Below are positions 26,311 through 36,354 of a stretch of DNA of 54,546 nt, piece after piece (the first letter of the stretch is position 1; each line of letters begins with the position of its first letter). Position numbers and translations under genes: made by a program. The notes beneath the pieces were generated by a model, which was given only the letters and a program-made list of their open reading frames with translations, searched no databases and was not told the DNA's origin. The stretch is from FEB-35 sp050263095 (GTDB lineage Bacteria; Desulfobacterota; Deferrimicrobia; Deferrimicrobiales; Deferrimicrobiaceae). Where the stretch lies: assembly GCA_050263095.1 (NCBI GenBank), contig JBLNEW010000087.1, positions 1 to 54,546 of the forward strand, written 5' to 3'.

Positions 26311-27420
26311 TTGCCGGTCGGATTCCAGATCGAGTCTAGCGATGCCGGGACGGCCGCCCGGGCCGGTATCGTAACGACGGAGCACGGGGAGTTTCGCACG
26401 CCCGCCTTCATGCCCGTGGGGACGGCCGCGACGGTCAAGGGGGTATGGCCCGCTCAGCTTGGGGAAATGGGATACCGGTGCGTACTGTCCAATACGTACC
26501 ACCTTTACCTGCGGCCCGGACACGAACGGGTCCGCAGGCTGGGAGGGCTGCACCGCTTCATGGGATGGGAGGGTTCCCTTCTCACCGACAGCGGCGGGTA
26601 TCAGGTCTTTTCCTTGAGCTCCCTGCGGAAGGTGACCGACGAGGCGGTGACTTTCCGGTCGCACATCGACGGTTCGCTTCACGTCCTGTCGCCGGAGCTC
26701 GCAGTTTCCGCGCAGGAGGCGCTGGGGTCCGACATCAGGATGGCGCTCGACGAGTGCGTCGAGTACCCGGCGCCGCGCCTGGACGTGGAGGAGGCGGTGC
26801 GGCGCACGACCGGCTGGGCGCGAAGGAGCCTGGCCGCCTCCGGGCGCGAGAAGGGAGGGCTTTTCGGGATAATCCAGGGGGGGATGTTCCCGGACCTGCG
26901 GAAGCGCAGCGCCGAGGAAGTGTGCGCCCTCGGTTTTTCGGGGTTCGCGATCGGCGGGGTGAGCGTCGGGGAGGGGAAAGAGCTCCAGCGGGAGATGGTG
27001 GCGCTCACCGCGCCTATGCTTCCCGCGGAAAAGCCGAGGTACCTGATGGGCGTGGGGACGCCCGCAGACATCCTGTTCGCCGTCTCGTGCGGCGTGGACA
27101 TGTTCGACTGCGTCCTGCCTACCCGGAACGCGCGGAACGGGATGCTTTTCACCTCGACGGGGCCGATCGTGATCAAGCAGGCCAGATACGCGGAAGACCC
27201 GCGTCCCCCCGACGTGGATTGCGGATGCCAGACCTGCCGGTCGTTCTCGCGCGCCTACTTGCGCCACCTCTACCTTCAGAAGGAGATCCTGTCCTCGATG
27301 CTCATGACTGTCCATAACCTGCACTTCTACGCCCGTCTGATGGAGGGCATCCGTAAGGCGATTTTGGTTGGAAATTTTGCGGGATTTGTGAAAGAATCAC
27401 TCGGTTCAGGCAACGATTAG
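26311..27420 (+). CDS. tgt: Queuine/preQ1 tRNA-guanine transglycosylase
   Basis: Exchanges guanine-34 of tRNAs with a GUN anticodon for preQ1. The product has 369 residues. D93 in LLTDSGGYQVFSL is the general acid/base and D266 in DMFDCVLPTRNARNG the nucleophile. Zinc ligands are C304, C306, C309 (VDCGCQTC) and H336. The start is TTG 26311, 9 bp after queA, with AGGGGG 5 nt upstream; no ATG or GTG precedes the family core (FQIESSDAGTAARAG). Followed by yajC-secD-secF, a frequent bacterial arrangement. Confidence 0.96.
   Translation: MPVGFQIESSDAGTAARAGIVTTEHGEFRTPAFMPVGTAATVKGVWPAQLGEMGYRCVLSNTYHLYLRPGHERVRRLGGLHRFMGWEGSLLTDSGGYQVFSLSSLRKVTDEAVTFRSHIDGSLHVLSPELAVSAQEALGSDIRMALDECVEYPAPRLDVEEAVRRTTGWARRSLAASGREKGGLFGIIQGGMFPDLRKRSAEEVCALGFSGFAIGGVSVGEGKELQREMVALTAPMLPAEKPRYLMGVGTPADILFAVSCGVDMFDCVLPTRNARNGMLFTSTGPIVIKQARYAEDPRPPDVDCGCQTCRSFSRAYLRHLYLQKEILSSMLMTVHNLHFYARLMEGIRKAILVGNFAGFVKESLGSGND
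27368..27397 (+). promoter_or_regulatory. Candidate promoter inside the 3' end of tgt for yajC-secD-secF
   Basis: TTGGAA (27368-27373), 18-nt spacer, AAGAAT (27392-27397), four matches of six in each box, in a locally AT-rich patch of an otherwise GC-rich gene. Confidence 0.3.
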
Positions 27421-27438
27421 CCCTTGGTGGAGGTCGCG

Positions 27439-27786
27439 ATGGCGCTGTTTACGGGTGTTGCATACGCAATGGGATCGAAAGGCGCGGGAGGTGGAGGGGG
27501 CATCGAGGTGCTCGTCCTTCCCCTGCTCTTTTTCGGCATCTTCTATCTTCTTGTCTTCCGGCCTCAGCAGAAGCAGGCGAAACGGCAGAAGGAGTTCCTG
27601 CAGAACCTCAAGGCCGGCGACCGCGTAGTGACCAGCGGCGGGCTGCACGGCGAGATCACGGGGATGACCGACACGACGATCACGCTTGAAATCGCCGACC
27701 GCGTGCGCGTCAAGGTTACGCGCGCCGCCGTGACCGGGAAGAGCCAGGATGCTGCGTCCCCGGAAGCAAAGCCGGTCAAGGGGTAG
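27439..27786 (+). CDS. yajC: Preprotein translocase subunit YajC
   Basis: Small single-pass inner-membrane protein of the Sec holotranslocon. From ATG 27439 it has 115 residues: one hydrophobic segment (VLVLPLLFFGIFYLLVF), then RPQQKQAKRQKEF, LKAGDRVVTSGGLHGEI, and an IADRVRVKVTRAAV strand. GGAGG at 27429-27433 is 5 nt upstream of this ATG; earlier TTG 27424 and GTG 27427 are worse placed. A glycine run (GAGGGGG) precedes the membrane helix. The gene leads secD by 5 bp. Confidence 0.95.
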   Translation: MALFTGVAYAMGSKGAGGGGGIEVLVLPLLFFGIFYLLVFRPQQKQAKRQKEFLQNLKAGDRVVTSGGLHGEITGMTDTTITLEIADRVRVKVTRAAVTGKSQDAASPEAKPVKG

Positions 27787-27791
27787 GGACC

Positions 27792-29387
<1,596 letters not shown>

Positions 29388-29411
29388 GAAGGACAGGGGA
29401 AGCGAACGGCC

Positions 29412-30326
29412 ATGATGGAGATCATCAGGAATACCAGCGTAGACTTCATGAAGATAAGGAGGTACGCGTTCGCAATCTCGGGCGTCCTCGTCGTGCTCGG
29501 CCTGTTCGGCGTCTTCCAGATTTACCGCGGGAACGCCAACCTGGGGATCGACCTCGCGGGCGGAACCTCGATCCAGCTCAAGTTCCAGAAGCCGGTGTCG
29601 ATGGACCGGGTCCGCCAGCTGCTGGCCGGTGCGGGCCACGGGGAAGCGAACCTGCAGGAGGTCCCGGGGGAGAACATACTGATAATCAAGGTGGGGGCGA
29701 AGGGCGCAGAGGAAAAGATGGTCTCCGACCAGGTGGTGAACCTTCTCCGGCAGGCGTTGCCGGACAACCCGGCGACGGTGGAGAGCGTCGCCGAGATCGG
29801 GCCCGCTATCGGCAGGAAGCTGCGCTCGGACGCGATCCTCGCGATGGCGGTCTCCGCGCTGGCGATCATCGTGTACCTGGCCTGGAGGTTTGAGTTCAAG
29901 TTCGGCGTAGCGGCGGCGATCGCCACGTTCCACGATGTCGCGGCGGTCGTCGGGATCTTCTACGTGCTGGGCAGGGAGATGGACCTCCTGTTCATCACCG
30001 CCCTCCTGACGATCGCGGGGTATTCGCTGACCGACACCGTCGTCATCTTCGACCGCATCCGGGAGAACATACGGCTGAGAAAGAGGACGACCTTCTCCGA
30101 AACGATCAACCTGAGCGTGAACGAGGTCTTGAGCCGCACCCTGGTCACGACGCTCACGGTCATGCTGACCTGCATGGCGCTGCTCTTCTTCGGCGGCGTC
30201 GTGCTCAAGGAGTTCGCGCTGGCATTGACGATCGGCCTGGTCGTGGGGACCTACTCATCCATCTTCGTCGCCAGCCCGATCATCGCGATCTGGCGGGGGG
30301 AGAAGATGGCCGAGGTCAAAAGGTAA
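29412..30326 (+). CDS. secF: Protein translocase subunit SecF
   Basis: Inner-membrane partner of SecD, 304 residues, six membrane helices. Motifs: ANLGIDLAGGTSIQLKF after the first helix, the VESVAEIGPAIG region, FHDVAAVVGIFYVLG, LTIAGYSLTDTVVIFDRIREN and a Ser/Thr-rich LVTTLTVMLTCMAL helix. Two adjacent ATGs (29412, 29415) could start it. It lies 24 bp from secD. recJ begins 3 bp after its stop, so it may be co-transcribed. Confidence 0.96.
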   Translation: MMEIIRNTSVDFMKIRRYAFAISGVLVVLGLFGVFQIYRGNANLGIDLAGGTSIQLKFQKPVSMDRVRQLLAGAGHGEANLQEVPGENILIIKVGAKGAEEKMVSDQVVNLLRQALPDNPATVESVAEIGPAIGRKLRSDAILAMAVSALAIIVYLAWRFEFKFGVAAAIATFHDVAAVVGIFYVLGREMDLLFITALLTIAGYSLTDTVVIFDRIRENIRLRKRTTFSETINLSVNEVLSRTLVTTLTVMLTCMALLFFGGVVLKEFALALTIGLVVGTYSSIFVASPIIAIWRGEKMAEVKR

Positions 30327-30329
30327 GGA

Positions 30330-32069
30330 GTGGAGGGGCGAACCCGACGAGAGTGGGCGCTCCGGACTCCCGACCCGGCGATCGTCCGGGATATCATCCA
30401 TGAAACCGGGCTTTCCCATATCTCGGCCAGGATCCTGGCGAACCGCGGGATAACCGGCGACGGCGGGGCCGGCCGGTTTCTGTCGGGGACCCTGCGGGAC
30501 ATATCCAATCCCATGTCGATGAAGGACCTCGAGAAGGCGGCGCTGCGCCTGATCGAGGCTGCGCGGCGGAACGAGCCGGTGCTGATCTACGCCGACTACG
30601 ACGTGGACGGCGCTACAGGGGCCGCGTGCCTGCTGTTGTCCCTGCGGGAGGCCTTCCCCGGGCTCCCGGTGCGTATCCACCAGAACCACAGGGTCGCCGA
30701 CGGCTACGGGCTCCGGCCTGCGCACCTGGACGCGGCTGCGGCTTCCGGCGTGAAGCTCGTAGTGACGGTCGACTGCGGAATTTCCGATGCCGAGTCGATC
30801 AGGTACGCGGCCGGGCTCGGCATGGACGTGATCGTCACCGACCACCACCTCCCCGGGCCGGAGCTGCCTCCGGCATACGCAGTCCTTAATCCCAAGCGGC
30901 GCGACTGCGGATTCCCTGAAAAGGACCTGGCCGGCGTGGGCGTCGCCTTCACGCTGGTGCGCGGGGTGCGCGCGACGCTGCGGGGGGGCGGATCATTTTC
31001 GGCGGAGGCGGACGACGCCGGCCTGCGCCGGTATCTCGACCTGGTGGCGCTGGGAACGGTGGCGGACATGGTCCCCCTGCGCGGGGACAACCGGATCCTC
31101 GTGAAGGAGGGGATCCACGAGATACGGGAGCGCCCGCGGGCCGGAGTGACCGCCCTCATGTCGGTGGCCGGCATCGATCCGGGAACCGCCAACGAGTCGG
31201 ACCTGGGTTTCAGGATCGGGCCGCGCCTTAATGCCGCGGGCAGGGTGGGGGAGTCCAGGCGCAGCTCCGACATCCTGGTCACCGGGGACGGCAACGAGGC
31301 CCGCCGGCTTGCCGCGGAGCTGAACGTGGACAATTCGCGCCGGCAGCGGGAGGAGGAGCGGATCCTGCGTTCGGCCGAAGCGGCCATTCGGTCCGGCCCG
31401 CCCGCATCCGCCATGGGCGCCATCGTTCTGGCCGACCCCGACTGGCATCCCGGGATGCTGGGGATCGTGGCTTCCAAGCTGGCGGAGAGATTCTTCCGCC
31501 CGACGTTCCTCCTGAAGCTCGAAGCCGCCGAGGCCAGGGGCTCCTGCCGCAGCGTCGACGGGTTCCCGCTGGTCGATGCGCTCGAGGAATTGTCCGGCCT
31601 TCTGACCCGCTACGGGGGGCACAGCCAGGCGGCGGGCCTGGCCCTTCCCGCCGGGAACCTTGCGGAGTTCAGGGAGGGAATGAACCGCATCGCCCTGGCT
31701 TACGCATCGAGGCGGGCGGGCGCGCCGGTCGCGCATGCGGACGCGAAAGCCGGGCTGGACGACCTGAATCCGGGCTTCATGGAGGAGCTGGAGAAAATGC
31801 GGCCGTTCGGCATGGGGAACGAGGAGCCGGTGTTTCTCGCATGCAGGCTCAAGGTTCTCCGGATGAACGTTTTCGGGGCGGGGGGGCAGCATTTGAAGTT
31901 CGAGGTGGCGGGCGACAGCCGGAAGTTCGAGGTGGTGGCGTTCAACCGCGCGTCGCTCCCCGTCAGGCCGGAGGGGCGCGTGGACCTGCTCTTCACCCCG
32001 CAGGCGGTCCATTTCCGGGGGAACCGGAGCCTGCGCCTGCTTTTGCGCGACGTCCGTCCGTCCGAATAG
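30330..32069 (+). CDS. recJ: Single-stranded-DNA-specific exonuclease RecJ
   Basis: 5'-3' ssDNA exonuclease acting in recombination and repair, 579 residues (E. coli 577). The DHH domain has motif I ADYDVDGATG (residues 88-97), VDCGIS (148-152) and TDHH (170-173), followed by LAGVGVAFTL. The DHHA1 domain has RYGGHSQAAGLAL, and the OB-fold C-terminal part carries LRMNVFGAGGQHLKF. The start is GTG 30330 with AAAAGG about 6 nt upstream; AAGGAG abuts the codon and is too close to act. It follows secF by 3 bp. Confidence 0.95.
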   Translation: MEGRTRREWALRTPDPAIVRDIIHETGLSHISARILANRGITGDGGAGRFLSGTLRDISNPMSMKDLEKAALRLIEAARRNEPVLIYADYDVDGATGAACLLLSLREAFPGLPVRIHQNHRVADGYGLRPAHLDAAAASGVKLVVTVDCGISDAESIRYAAGLGMDVIVTDHHLPGPELPPAYAVLNPKRRDCGFPEKDLAGVGVAFTLVRGVRATLRGGGSFSAEADDAGLRRYLDLVALGTVADMVPLRGDNRILVKEGIHEIRERPRAGVTALMSVAGIDPGTANESDLGFRIGPRLNAAGRVGESRRSSDILVTGDGNEARRLAAELNVDNSRRQREEERILRSAEAAIRSGPPASAMGAIVLADPDWHPGMLGIVASKLAERFFRPTFLLKLEAAEARGSCRSVDGFPLVDALEELSGLLTRYGGHSQAAGLALPAGNLAEFREGMNRIALAYASRRAGAPVAHADAKAGLDDLNPGFMEELEKMRPFGMGNEEPVFLACRLKVLRMNVFGAGGQHLKFEVAGDSRKFEVVAFNRASLPVRPEGRVDLLFTPQAVHFRGNRSLRLLLRDVRPSE

Positions 32070-32089
32070 CGCCGCCCGGCGAGGTCGAA

Positions 32090-32539
32090 GTGCTGGGTTG
32101 GAGCAAGATCCGCGACAAGCTTCACGATGCGCTCTCGGGCGATATGGACGAGAAGGCGCTTGCCGCCGGATTCGCCGTCGGCGTCTTTTTCAGCTTTTCC
32201 CCGCTGCTGTCCCTCCACACCGTCCTGGCGCTCATGGTGGCGTTCATATTCCGTCTCAGCAAGGTGGCGGCCGCGGCCGGCGTGTGGGTCAACAACCCTT
32301 ACACGATGCCCTTCGTGTTCTACGGCTGCTTCCGGCTCGGCGAGTGGATGCTGGGGATCCGCGTGCCCCCGCCGGAGTTCGAGCGCTGGACGCTGCACAC
32401 GTTCCTGAAGGCGGCCGTGCCGTACGCCGCCCCGCTTTTCCTCGGGACTGCGGTCGTGGGCCTGGCCGCCGCCGCGGTAGCGTATGTTGTTGTCTACCGG
32501 ATCGCCGTCAGGTTAAAATCCACGCGGCGGAAAACATGA
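32090..32539 (+). CDS. DUF2062 domain membrane protein
   Basis: Uncharacterised integral membrane protein of 149 residues. The DUF2062 pattern is clear: ALSGDMDEKALAAGFAVG, FFSFSPLLSLHTVLAL, and the WVNNPYTMPFVFYGCFRLGE segment, with three to four hydrophobic stretches. The start GTG 32090 has GAGG 5 nt upstream. It lies 20 bp after recJ and before a candidate promoter for speB. Function of the family is not established; some members are linked to glycosyltransferase or lipid genes, but nothing here supports a role. Confidence 0.88.
   Translation: MLGWSKIRDKLHDALSGDMDEKALAAGFAVGVFFSFSPLLSLHTVLALMVAFIFRLSKVAAAAGVWVNNPYTMPFVFYGCFRLGEWMLGIRVPPPEFERWTLHTFLKAAVPYAAPLFLGTAVVGLAAAAVAYVVVYRIAVRLKSTRRKT
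32490..32519 (+). promoter_or_regulatory. Candidate promoter for speB-pdaD, within the 3' end of the DUF2062 gene
   Basis: TTGTCT (32490-32495), 18-nt spacer, TAAAAT (32514-32519); four and five matches of six. Transcription would start near 32526, leaving about 60 nt of leader before GTG 32589. Confidence 0.42.
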
Positions 32540-32588
32540 GAGCAAAGGCGATCCCGGGCGGGACGCCGTTCGAAAAGGAGGCGTTAAA

Positions 32589-33479
32589 GTGAAGCCCTAC
32601 TCCGTGAGTTTCGGAGGGATCACCGACAAGTATTCCTCCTGGAAGAATTCCTCGTTCGCGGTCATTCCGTTCCCGATCGACCTCACCGCCACGTACGTGG
32701 CGGGAGCCCGCAACGGCCCGCGCGCCATCATGGAGGCCTCCAGCCACATGGAGCTCTTCGACGAGGAGAACAAGATAGAGCCTTACCGCGCGGGGATTTT
32801 CACGTCGACTGAGGTCCCGCTTGTCACGACGGGACCGATCTCCATGCTGAAGCAGGTGGAGCGCCGGTTCCGCTCGGTCATCAAGGCCGGGAAATTCCCC
32901 ATTCTGCTGGGCGGCGAGCATTCGGGGACCTGCGGCGCCGTGGCGGCGCTCAGGAAGAAGTACGGGGAGCTGACGGTGCTCCAGTTCGACGCGCATGCGG
33001 ACCTGAGGGACTCGTACCTGGGCAGCCCCTGGAACCATGCCTGCGTCGGGCGCCGCATCGTGGACTCCGGCGCCAAACTGGTCCAGGTCGGGATCCGCAG
33101 CATGTCGGAGGAAGAGGACCGCTTCCTCAAGAAGTCGGAGAGCGTGAAAACATTCTATGCCTCCGAGCTCAGGGAAAGCCTGGGCGACGTCACCAAGGGC
33201 ATCGTCAGCAGCCTTTCGGGCAACGTCTACATAACCTTCGACCTCGACGCCTTCGATCCGGGGATCATGCCCTCGGTGGGGACGCCGGAGCCCGGAGGCT
33301 TGAGCTGGTTCGAGGCGGTCGACATCCTGCGCGACGTCATGCTTTCCAACTGCAACATCGTAGGGTTCGACATCATGGAGCTGGCGCCGATCCCCGGGGT
33401 GGTCGCCCCGGACTTTCTCGCCGCCAAGCTGTGCTACCGCATGATGGGCTGGGTCCTCGCCAAGCTAGAGGAAAAATAG
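32589..33479 (+). CDS. speB: Agmatinase (ureohydrolase family)
   Basis: Hydrolyses agmatine to putrescine and urea. The 296-residue product has the manganese ligands H111 (GGEHSGT), D134, H136, D138 (FDAHADLRDSY), D218 and D220 (FDLDAFDPG). Together with the adjacent pyruvoyl arginine decarboxylase it completes arginine to putrescine, which is why I call agmatinase rather than arginase; guanidinobutyrase is the other option. The start is GTG 32589 with AAGGAGG (32575-32581) 7 nt upstream. It lies 30 bp before pdaD. Confidence 0.9.
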   Translation: MKPYSVSFGGITDKYSSWKNSSFAVIPFPIDLTATYVAGARNGPRAIMEASSHMELFDEENKIEPYRAGIFTSTEVPLVTTGPISMLKQVERRFRSVIKAGKFPILLGGEHSGTCGAVAALRKKYGELTVLQFDAHADLRDSYLGSPWNHACVGRRIVDSGAKLVQVGIRSMSEEEDRFLKKSESVKTFYASELRESLGDVTKGIVSSLSGNVYITFDLDAFDPGIMPSVGTPEPGGLSWFEAVDILRDVMLSNCNIVGFDIMELAPIPGVVAPDFLAAKLCYRMMGWVLAKLEEK

Positions 33480-33508
33480 GGTCGGCCCCCGCAAAGGAGA
33501 ATCAGCCG

Positions 33509-34048
33509 ATGTTCGTGCCCTCAAAGATCTTCTTCACCAAGGGAGTAGGGCGGCACCGGGAGCAGCTTACCTCGTTCGAGCTCGCTCTCCGGGACGCAGG
33601 GATCGAGAAATACAACCTCGTCCAGGTTTCCAGCATCTTCCCCCCTAAGTGCAAGATCATAAAGAAGGAGGACGGGTTGAAGCTCCTGTCGCCGGGCGAG
33701 ATAGTCTTCGTCGTCATGAGCCGGTGCCAGAGCGACGAGCCGCGCAGGCTGATCGCCGCTTCGGTTGGATGCGCCCTCCCGAGCGACCGGGACGTGTACG
33801 GCTACCTGAGCGAGCACCACGCCTACGGGCAGACCGAGAAGGTGGCCGGGGACTATTCCGAGGACCTGGCGGCAGCCATGCTGGCGTCCACGCTGGGGAT
33901 CGAGTTCGACGAGGAGAAGAGCTGGGACGAAAAGAAAGAGGTGTGGAAGATCAGCGGCAAGATCTACCGGTCGTTCAACATCACCCAGTCGGCGATAGTG
34001 CGGGACGAGTATACGACCGTGCTCGCAGCCGCCGTCCTGGTCATCTGA
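33509..34048 (+). CDS. pdaD: Pyruvoyl-dependent arginine decarboxylase
   Basis: Decarboxylates arginine to agmatine, using a pyruvoyl group made by self-cleavage. The product has 179 residues, near the usual 150-180. The self-processing Ser-Ser pair is S41/S42 in VQVSSIFPPKC, and the late ITQSAIVRDEYTTVLAAAV is typical. This type is best known from archaea and chlamydia-like bacteria and is also found in deltaproteobacterial and related genomes. ATG 33509 has AAAGGAG about 9 nt upstream; an ATG at 33431 would overlap speB and is not used. speB, just upstream, uses its product. Confidence 0.94.
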   Translation: MFVPSKIFFTKGVGRHREQLTSFELALRDAGIEKYNLVQVSSIFPPKCKIIKKEDGLKLLSPGEIVFVVMSRCQSDEPRRLIAASVGCALPSDRDVYGYLSEHHAYGQTEKVAGDYSEDLAAAMLASTLGIEFDEEKSWDEKKEVWKISGKIYRSFNITQSAIVRDEYTTVLAAAVLVI

Positions 34049-34069
34049 CGGCGGGATACGGGGGGAGGC

Positions 34070-35062
34070 ATGAGAGGGGCGAAGGTCGTCGGGACCGGCA
34101 GGGCGCTGCCCGCGCGCGTGGTCACCAACGCGGAATTGATGAAGTCGATGGATACGACCGAGGAATGGATCGTCCAGCGGACCGGCATCAGGGAGCGGCG
34201 ATTCGTCGACCCGGGGACCGGGACCGCCGACCTCGGCACGGACGCCGCTCGCGAGGCGATCGCCCGCGCGGGGATTTCCGTCTCCGACATCGATTTCATC
34301 GTTTTCGCGACCCTCACGCCGGATTACTTCTTCCCCGGCGGCGGGGTTTTCGTGCAGGAAAAGCTCGGGCTTCCCACGATCGGCGCGCTTGACGTCCGGA
34401 CGCAGTGCACAGGTTTCATCTACGGCCTCTCGGTGGCCGAGGCGTACGTCAAGGGCGGGTTCTACGACCACGTCCTGGTTATCGGCTCCGAGGTGCAGAG
34501 CACCGGTCTGGACATGAGCACCGCGGGGCGGGACGTCTCGGTAATCTTCGGGGACGGGGCGGGGGCGGCGGTAGTGGGACCGTGCGAGCCCGGAAGGGGG
34601 ATCCTCTCATCCCACCTGCACGCCGAGGGGAAGTACGCGAAGGACCTGATGTGCGAGGCGCCCTCTTCGATCGAGCACCCGCGCCTGAGCCACGAGATGC
34701 TGGACGCCGGACGCCACCTGCCCAGGATGAACGGCCGGTACGTGTTCACCCACGCCGTGAGGCGGTTTCCGGAGGTGATACGGGAGGCCCTGGCCGCGAA
34801 CGGGATGTCCGTGGCGGACCTGTCCCTGGTCATACCGCACCAGGCGAACTTGAGGATAACCCAGGCCGTGGCCTCAGCCCTGGAAGTTCCCGGGGAGAAG
34901 GTCTTCTCGAACGTCGAGAAGTACGGGAACACGACAGCCGCCTCCATACCCATCGCCCTCGACGAGTGCGTCGAGCAGGGCAGGATTCATGAGGGCGATC
35001 TCGTATGCCTCGCGGCCTTCGGGTCCGGTTTCACCTGGGCCGCGTCGCTGATCCGCTGGTAG
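34070..35062 (+). CDS. fabH: Beta-ketoacyl-ACP synthase III (FabH family)
   Basis: Condensing enzyme that starts type II fatty acid synthesis from acetyl-CoA and malonyl-ACP. The product has 330 residues. Catalytic triad: C113 in VRTQCTGFIY, H257 in IPHQANLRI, N287 in KYGNTTAAS. TEEWIVQRTGIRER at the start is the family pattern. No plsX, fabD or fabG is adjacent, so it may instead be a stand-alone starter enzyme or a relative that makes another acyl primer. The GGAGG at 34064-34068 is almost touching the ATG, so initiation may rely on other features. It lies 21 bp after pdaD. Confidence 0.9.
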   Translation: MRGAKVVGTGRALPARVVTNAELMKSMDTTEEWIVQRTGIRERRFVDPGTGTADLGTDAAREAIARAGISVSDIDFIVFATLTPDYFFPGGGVFVQEKLGLPTIGALDVRTQCTGFIYGLSVAEAYVKGGFYDHVLVIGSEVQSTGLDMSTAGRDVSVIFGDGAGAAVVGPCEPGRGILSSHLHAEGKYAKDLMCEAPSSIEHPRLSHEMLDAGRHLPRMNGRYVFTHAVRRFPEVIREALAANGMSVADLSLVIPHQANLRITQAVASALEVPGEKVFSNVEKYGNTTAASIPIALDECVEQGRIHEGDLVCLAAFGSGFTWAASLIRW

Positions 35063-35063
35063 C

Positions 35064-35540
35064 GTGGGCGGAATTGCGGGCTTCCATATCCGTGACATGA
35101 AGCCCGAGGACCTCGACGAGGTCATGGCGATCGAGGCCGTTTCATTCCCTACGCCCTGGTCGCGCAGGCTGTTCGAGGAGGAGATCGAGAGGGATTTTTC
35201 CGACGCTCTCGTCGCGGTTTCCGCGGAAGGAGGGGGCGTTTTGGGATACTCGATCTGCTGGAACGTAGCGGACGAGTCCCACCTGTTGAACATCGCGGTC
35301 AGGCCCGATGCCCGAGGGCGCGGCGTGGGCGGCATGCTCCTGGCCGAATGCATCAGAAGGGGAGCCGGGGCGGGGGCGGGCCGCATACACCTCGAGGTGC
35401 GCGCCGGGAACGTCCATGCGATCAGGATGTACGAGCGGAAGGGGTTTTCCTTCGTGGGAATCAGGAGGGGATATTACACCGACACCGGAGAGGACGCGGT
35501 CCTTTACTCCCGGGCGCTTCGGAGGTCCGATGCCTCATAG
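35064..35540 (+). CDS. rimI: Ribosomal-protein-alanine N-acetyltransferase-like GNAT protein (RimI family)
   Basis: GNAT acetyltransferase of 158 residues. IRDMKPEDLDEVMAIEAVSFPTPWS near the N-terminus, LLNIAVRPDARGRGVGGMLL (acetyl-CoA loop RGRGVG) and VRAGNVHAIRMYERKGF with Tyr are the RimI pattern. It is expected to acetylate ribosomal protein S18 or, in many phyla, other N-termini. The start is GTG 35064, 1 bp after fabH; the ATG at 35097 falls inside the domain. The 3' end overlaps pyrK by 11 bp. Confidence 0.87.
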   Translation: MGGIAGFHIRDMKPEDLDEVMAIEAVSFPTPWSRRLFEEEIERDFSDALVAVSAEGGGVLGYSICWNVADESHLLNIAVRPDARGRGVGGMLLAECIRRGAGAGAGRIHLEVRAGNVHAIRMYERKGFSFVGIRRGYYTDTGEDAVLYSRALRRSDAS

Positions 35541-36354
35541 CCGGATGCGGTTCGTGGCGGGAAGGATCCTGCGCAACGAGGGGCACGGCGACATCTTCTA
35601 TCGCCTGGAGGCGTCCGTTCCCGAACCGGTGGAGTTCGAGCCGGGGCAGTTCGCGATGGTTTCCGGCTGGCCGGGCAGCGACCCGCTGCTTCCGAGGCCG
35701 CTCGCGATCTTCCGCGCGGGCGCGGGGCAGAAGGGCAAGGGGACCGTCGAGTTCGTCTACAAGGTGGTGGGACGCGGCACCGCGCTGCTGTCGGGGATGC
35801 ACCCCGGGGAGCCGCTTTCTCTCACCATGCCTCTGGGACGGGGATTCGACCTGGGCGGCGACGGGCGGCTGTACTGGCTTGTAGGCGGCGGCGTAGGATT
35901 CTCGACCGTCTTTCCCGCCGCCGCGGCGCTGGGCAGGCGGCGGGCGGAGCACGAGATGTTCCTGGGAAGCCGCACGCGCGAGCAGCTTCCCCCGAAGGAA
36001 TGGACGCCCGGCGGCGATGCGAAGGGACGCGTCCACCTTTGCACGGAGGACGGCACGGCCGGCTATTTCGGGCGTGTCACCGACTTCGTGCGGGAGAAGA
36101 TGGCGGCCCTGGCCGACGCCGACGCATCCCGCTTGACGATCCTGGCATGCGGCCCCCGGGAGATGCTTAAAGATATCGCCCTGGCCGCCTCCGCGCGCGG
36201 CGCCGAAATGCAGGCGGCGCTGGAAAACCACATGGCGTGCGGGTTCGGCGTGTGCTGGGGATGCGTCGTGGCCCTGCGGGAAGGCGAGAAGACCAGCTAC
36301 CGGCGGGTATGCAGGGAAGGGCCCGTGTTCGACGCGCGGGAGGTCGTATGGTGA
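35530..36354 (+). CDS. pyrK: Dihydroorotate dehydrogenase electron transfer subunit
   Basis: FAD and [2Fe-2S] subunit that passes electrons from the PyrD subunit to NAD+. The 274-residue product has the ferredoxin-reductase FAD motif LPRPLAIF, the NAD-binding YWLVGGGVGFS, and near the end the iron-sulfur cysteines C237, C242, C245 and C261 (MACGFGVCWGC). GGAGG at 35521-35525 sits 4 nt before ATG 35530. The gene overlaps rimI by 11 bp and pyrD by 7 bp, so the two subunits are probably translated together. Confidence 0.94.
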   Translation: MPHSRMRFVAGRILRNEGHGDIFYRLEASVPEPVEFEPGQFAMVSGWPGSDPLLPRPLAIFRAGAGQKGKGTVEFVYKVVGRGTALLSGMHPGEPLSLTMPLGRGFDLGGDGRLYWLVGGGVGFSTVFPAAAALGRRRAEHEMFLGSRTREQLPPKEWTPGGDAKGRVHLCTEDGTAGYFGRVTDFVREKMAALADADASRLTILACGPREMLKDIALAASARGAEMQAALENHMACGFGVCWGCVVALREGEKTSYRRVCREGPVFDAREVVW

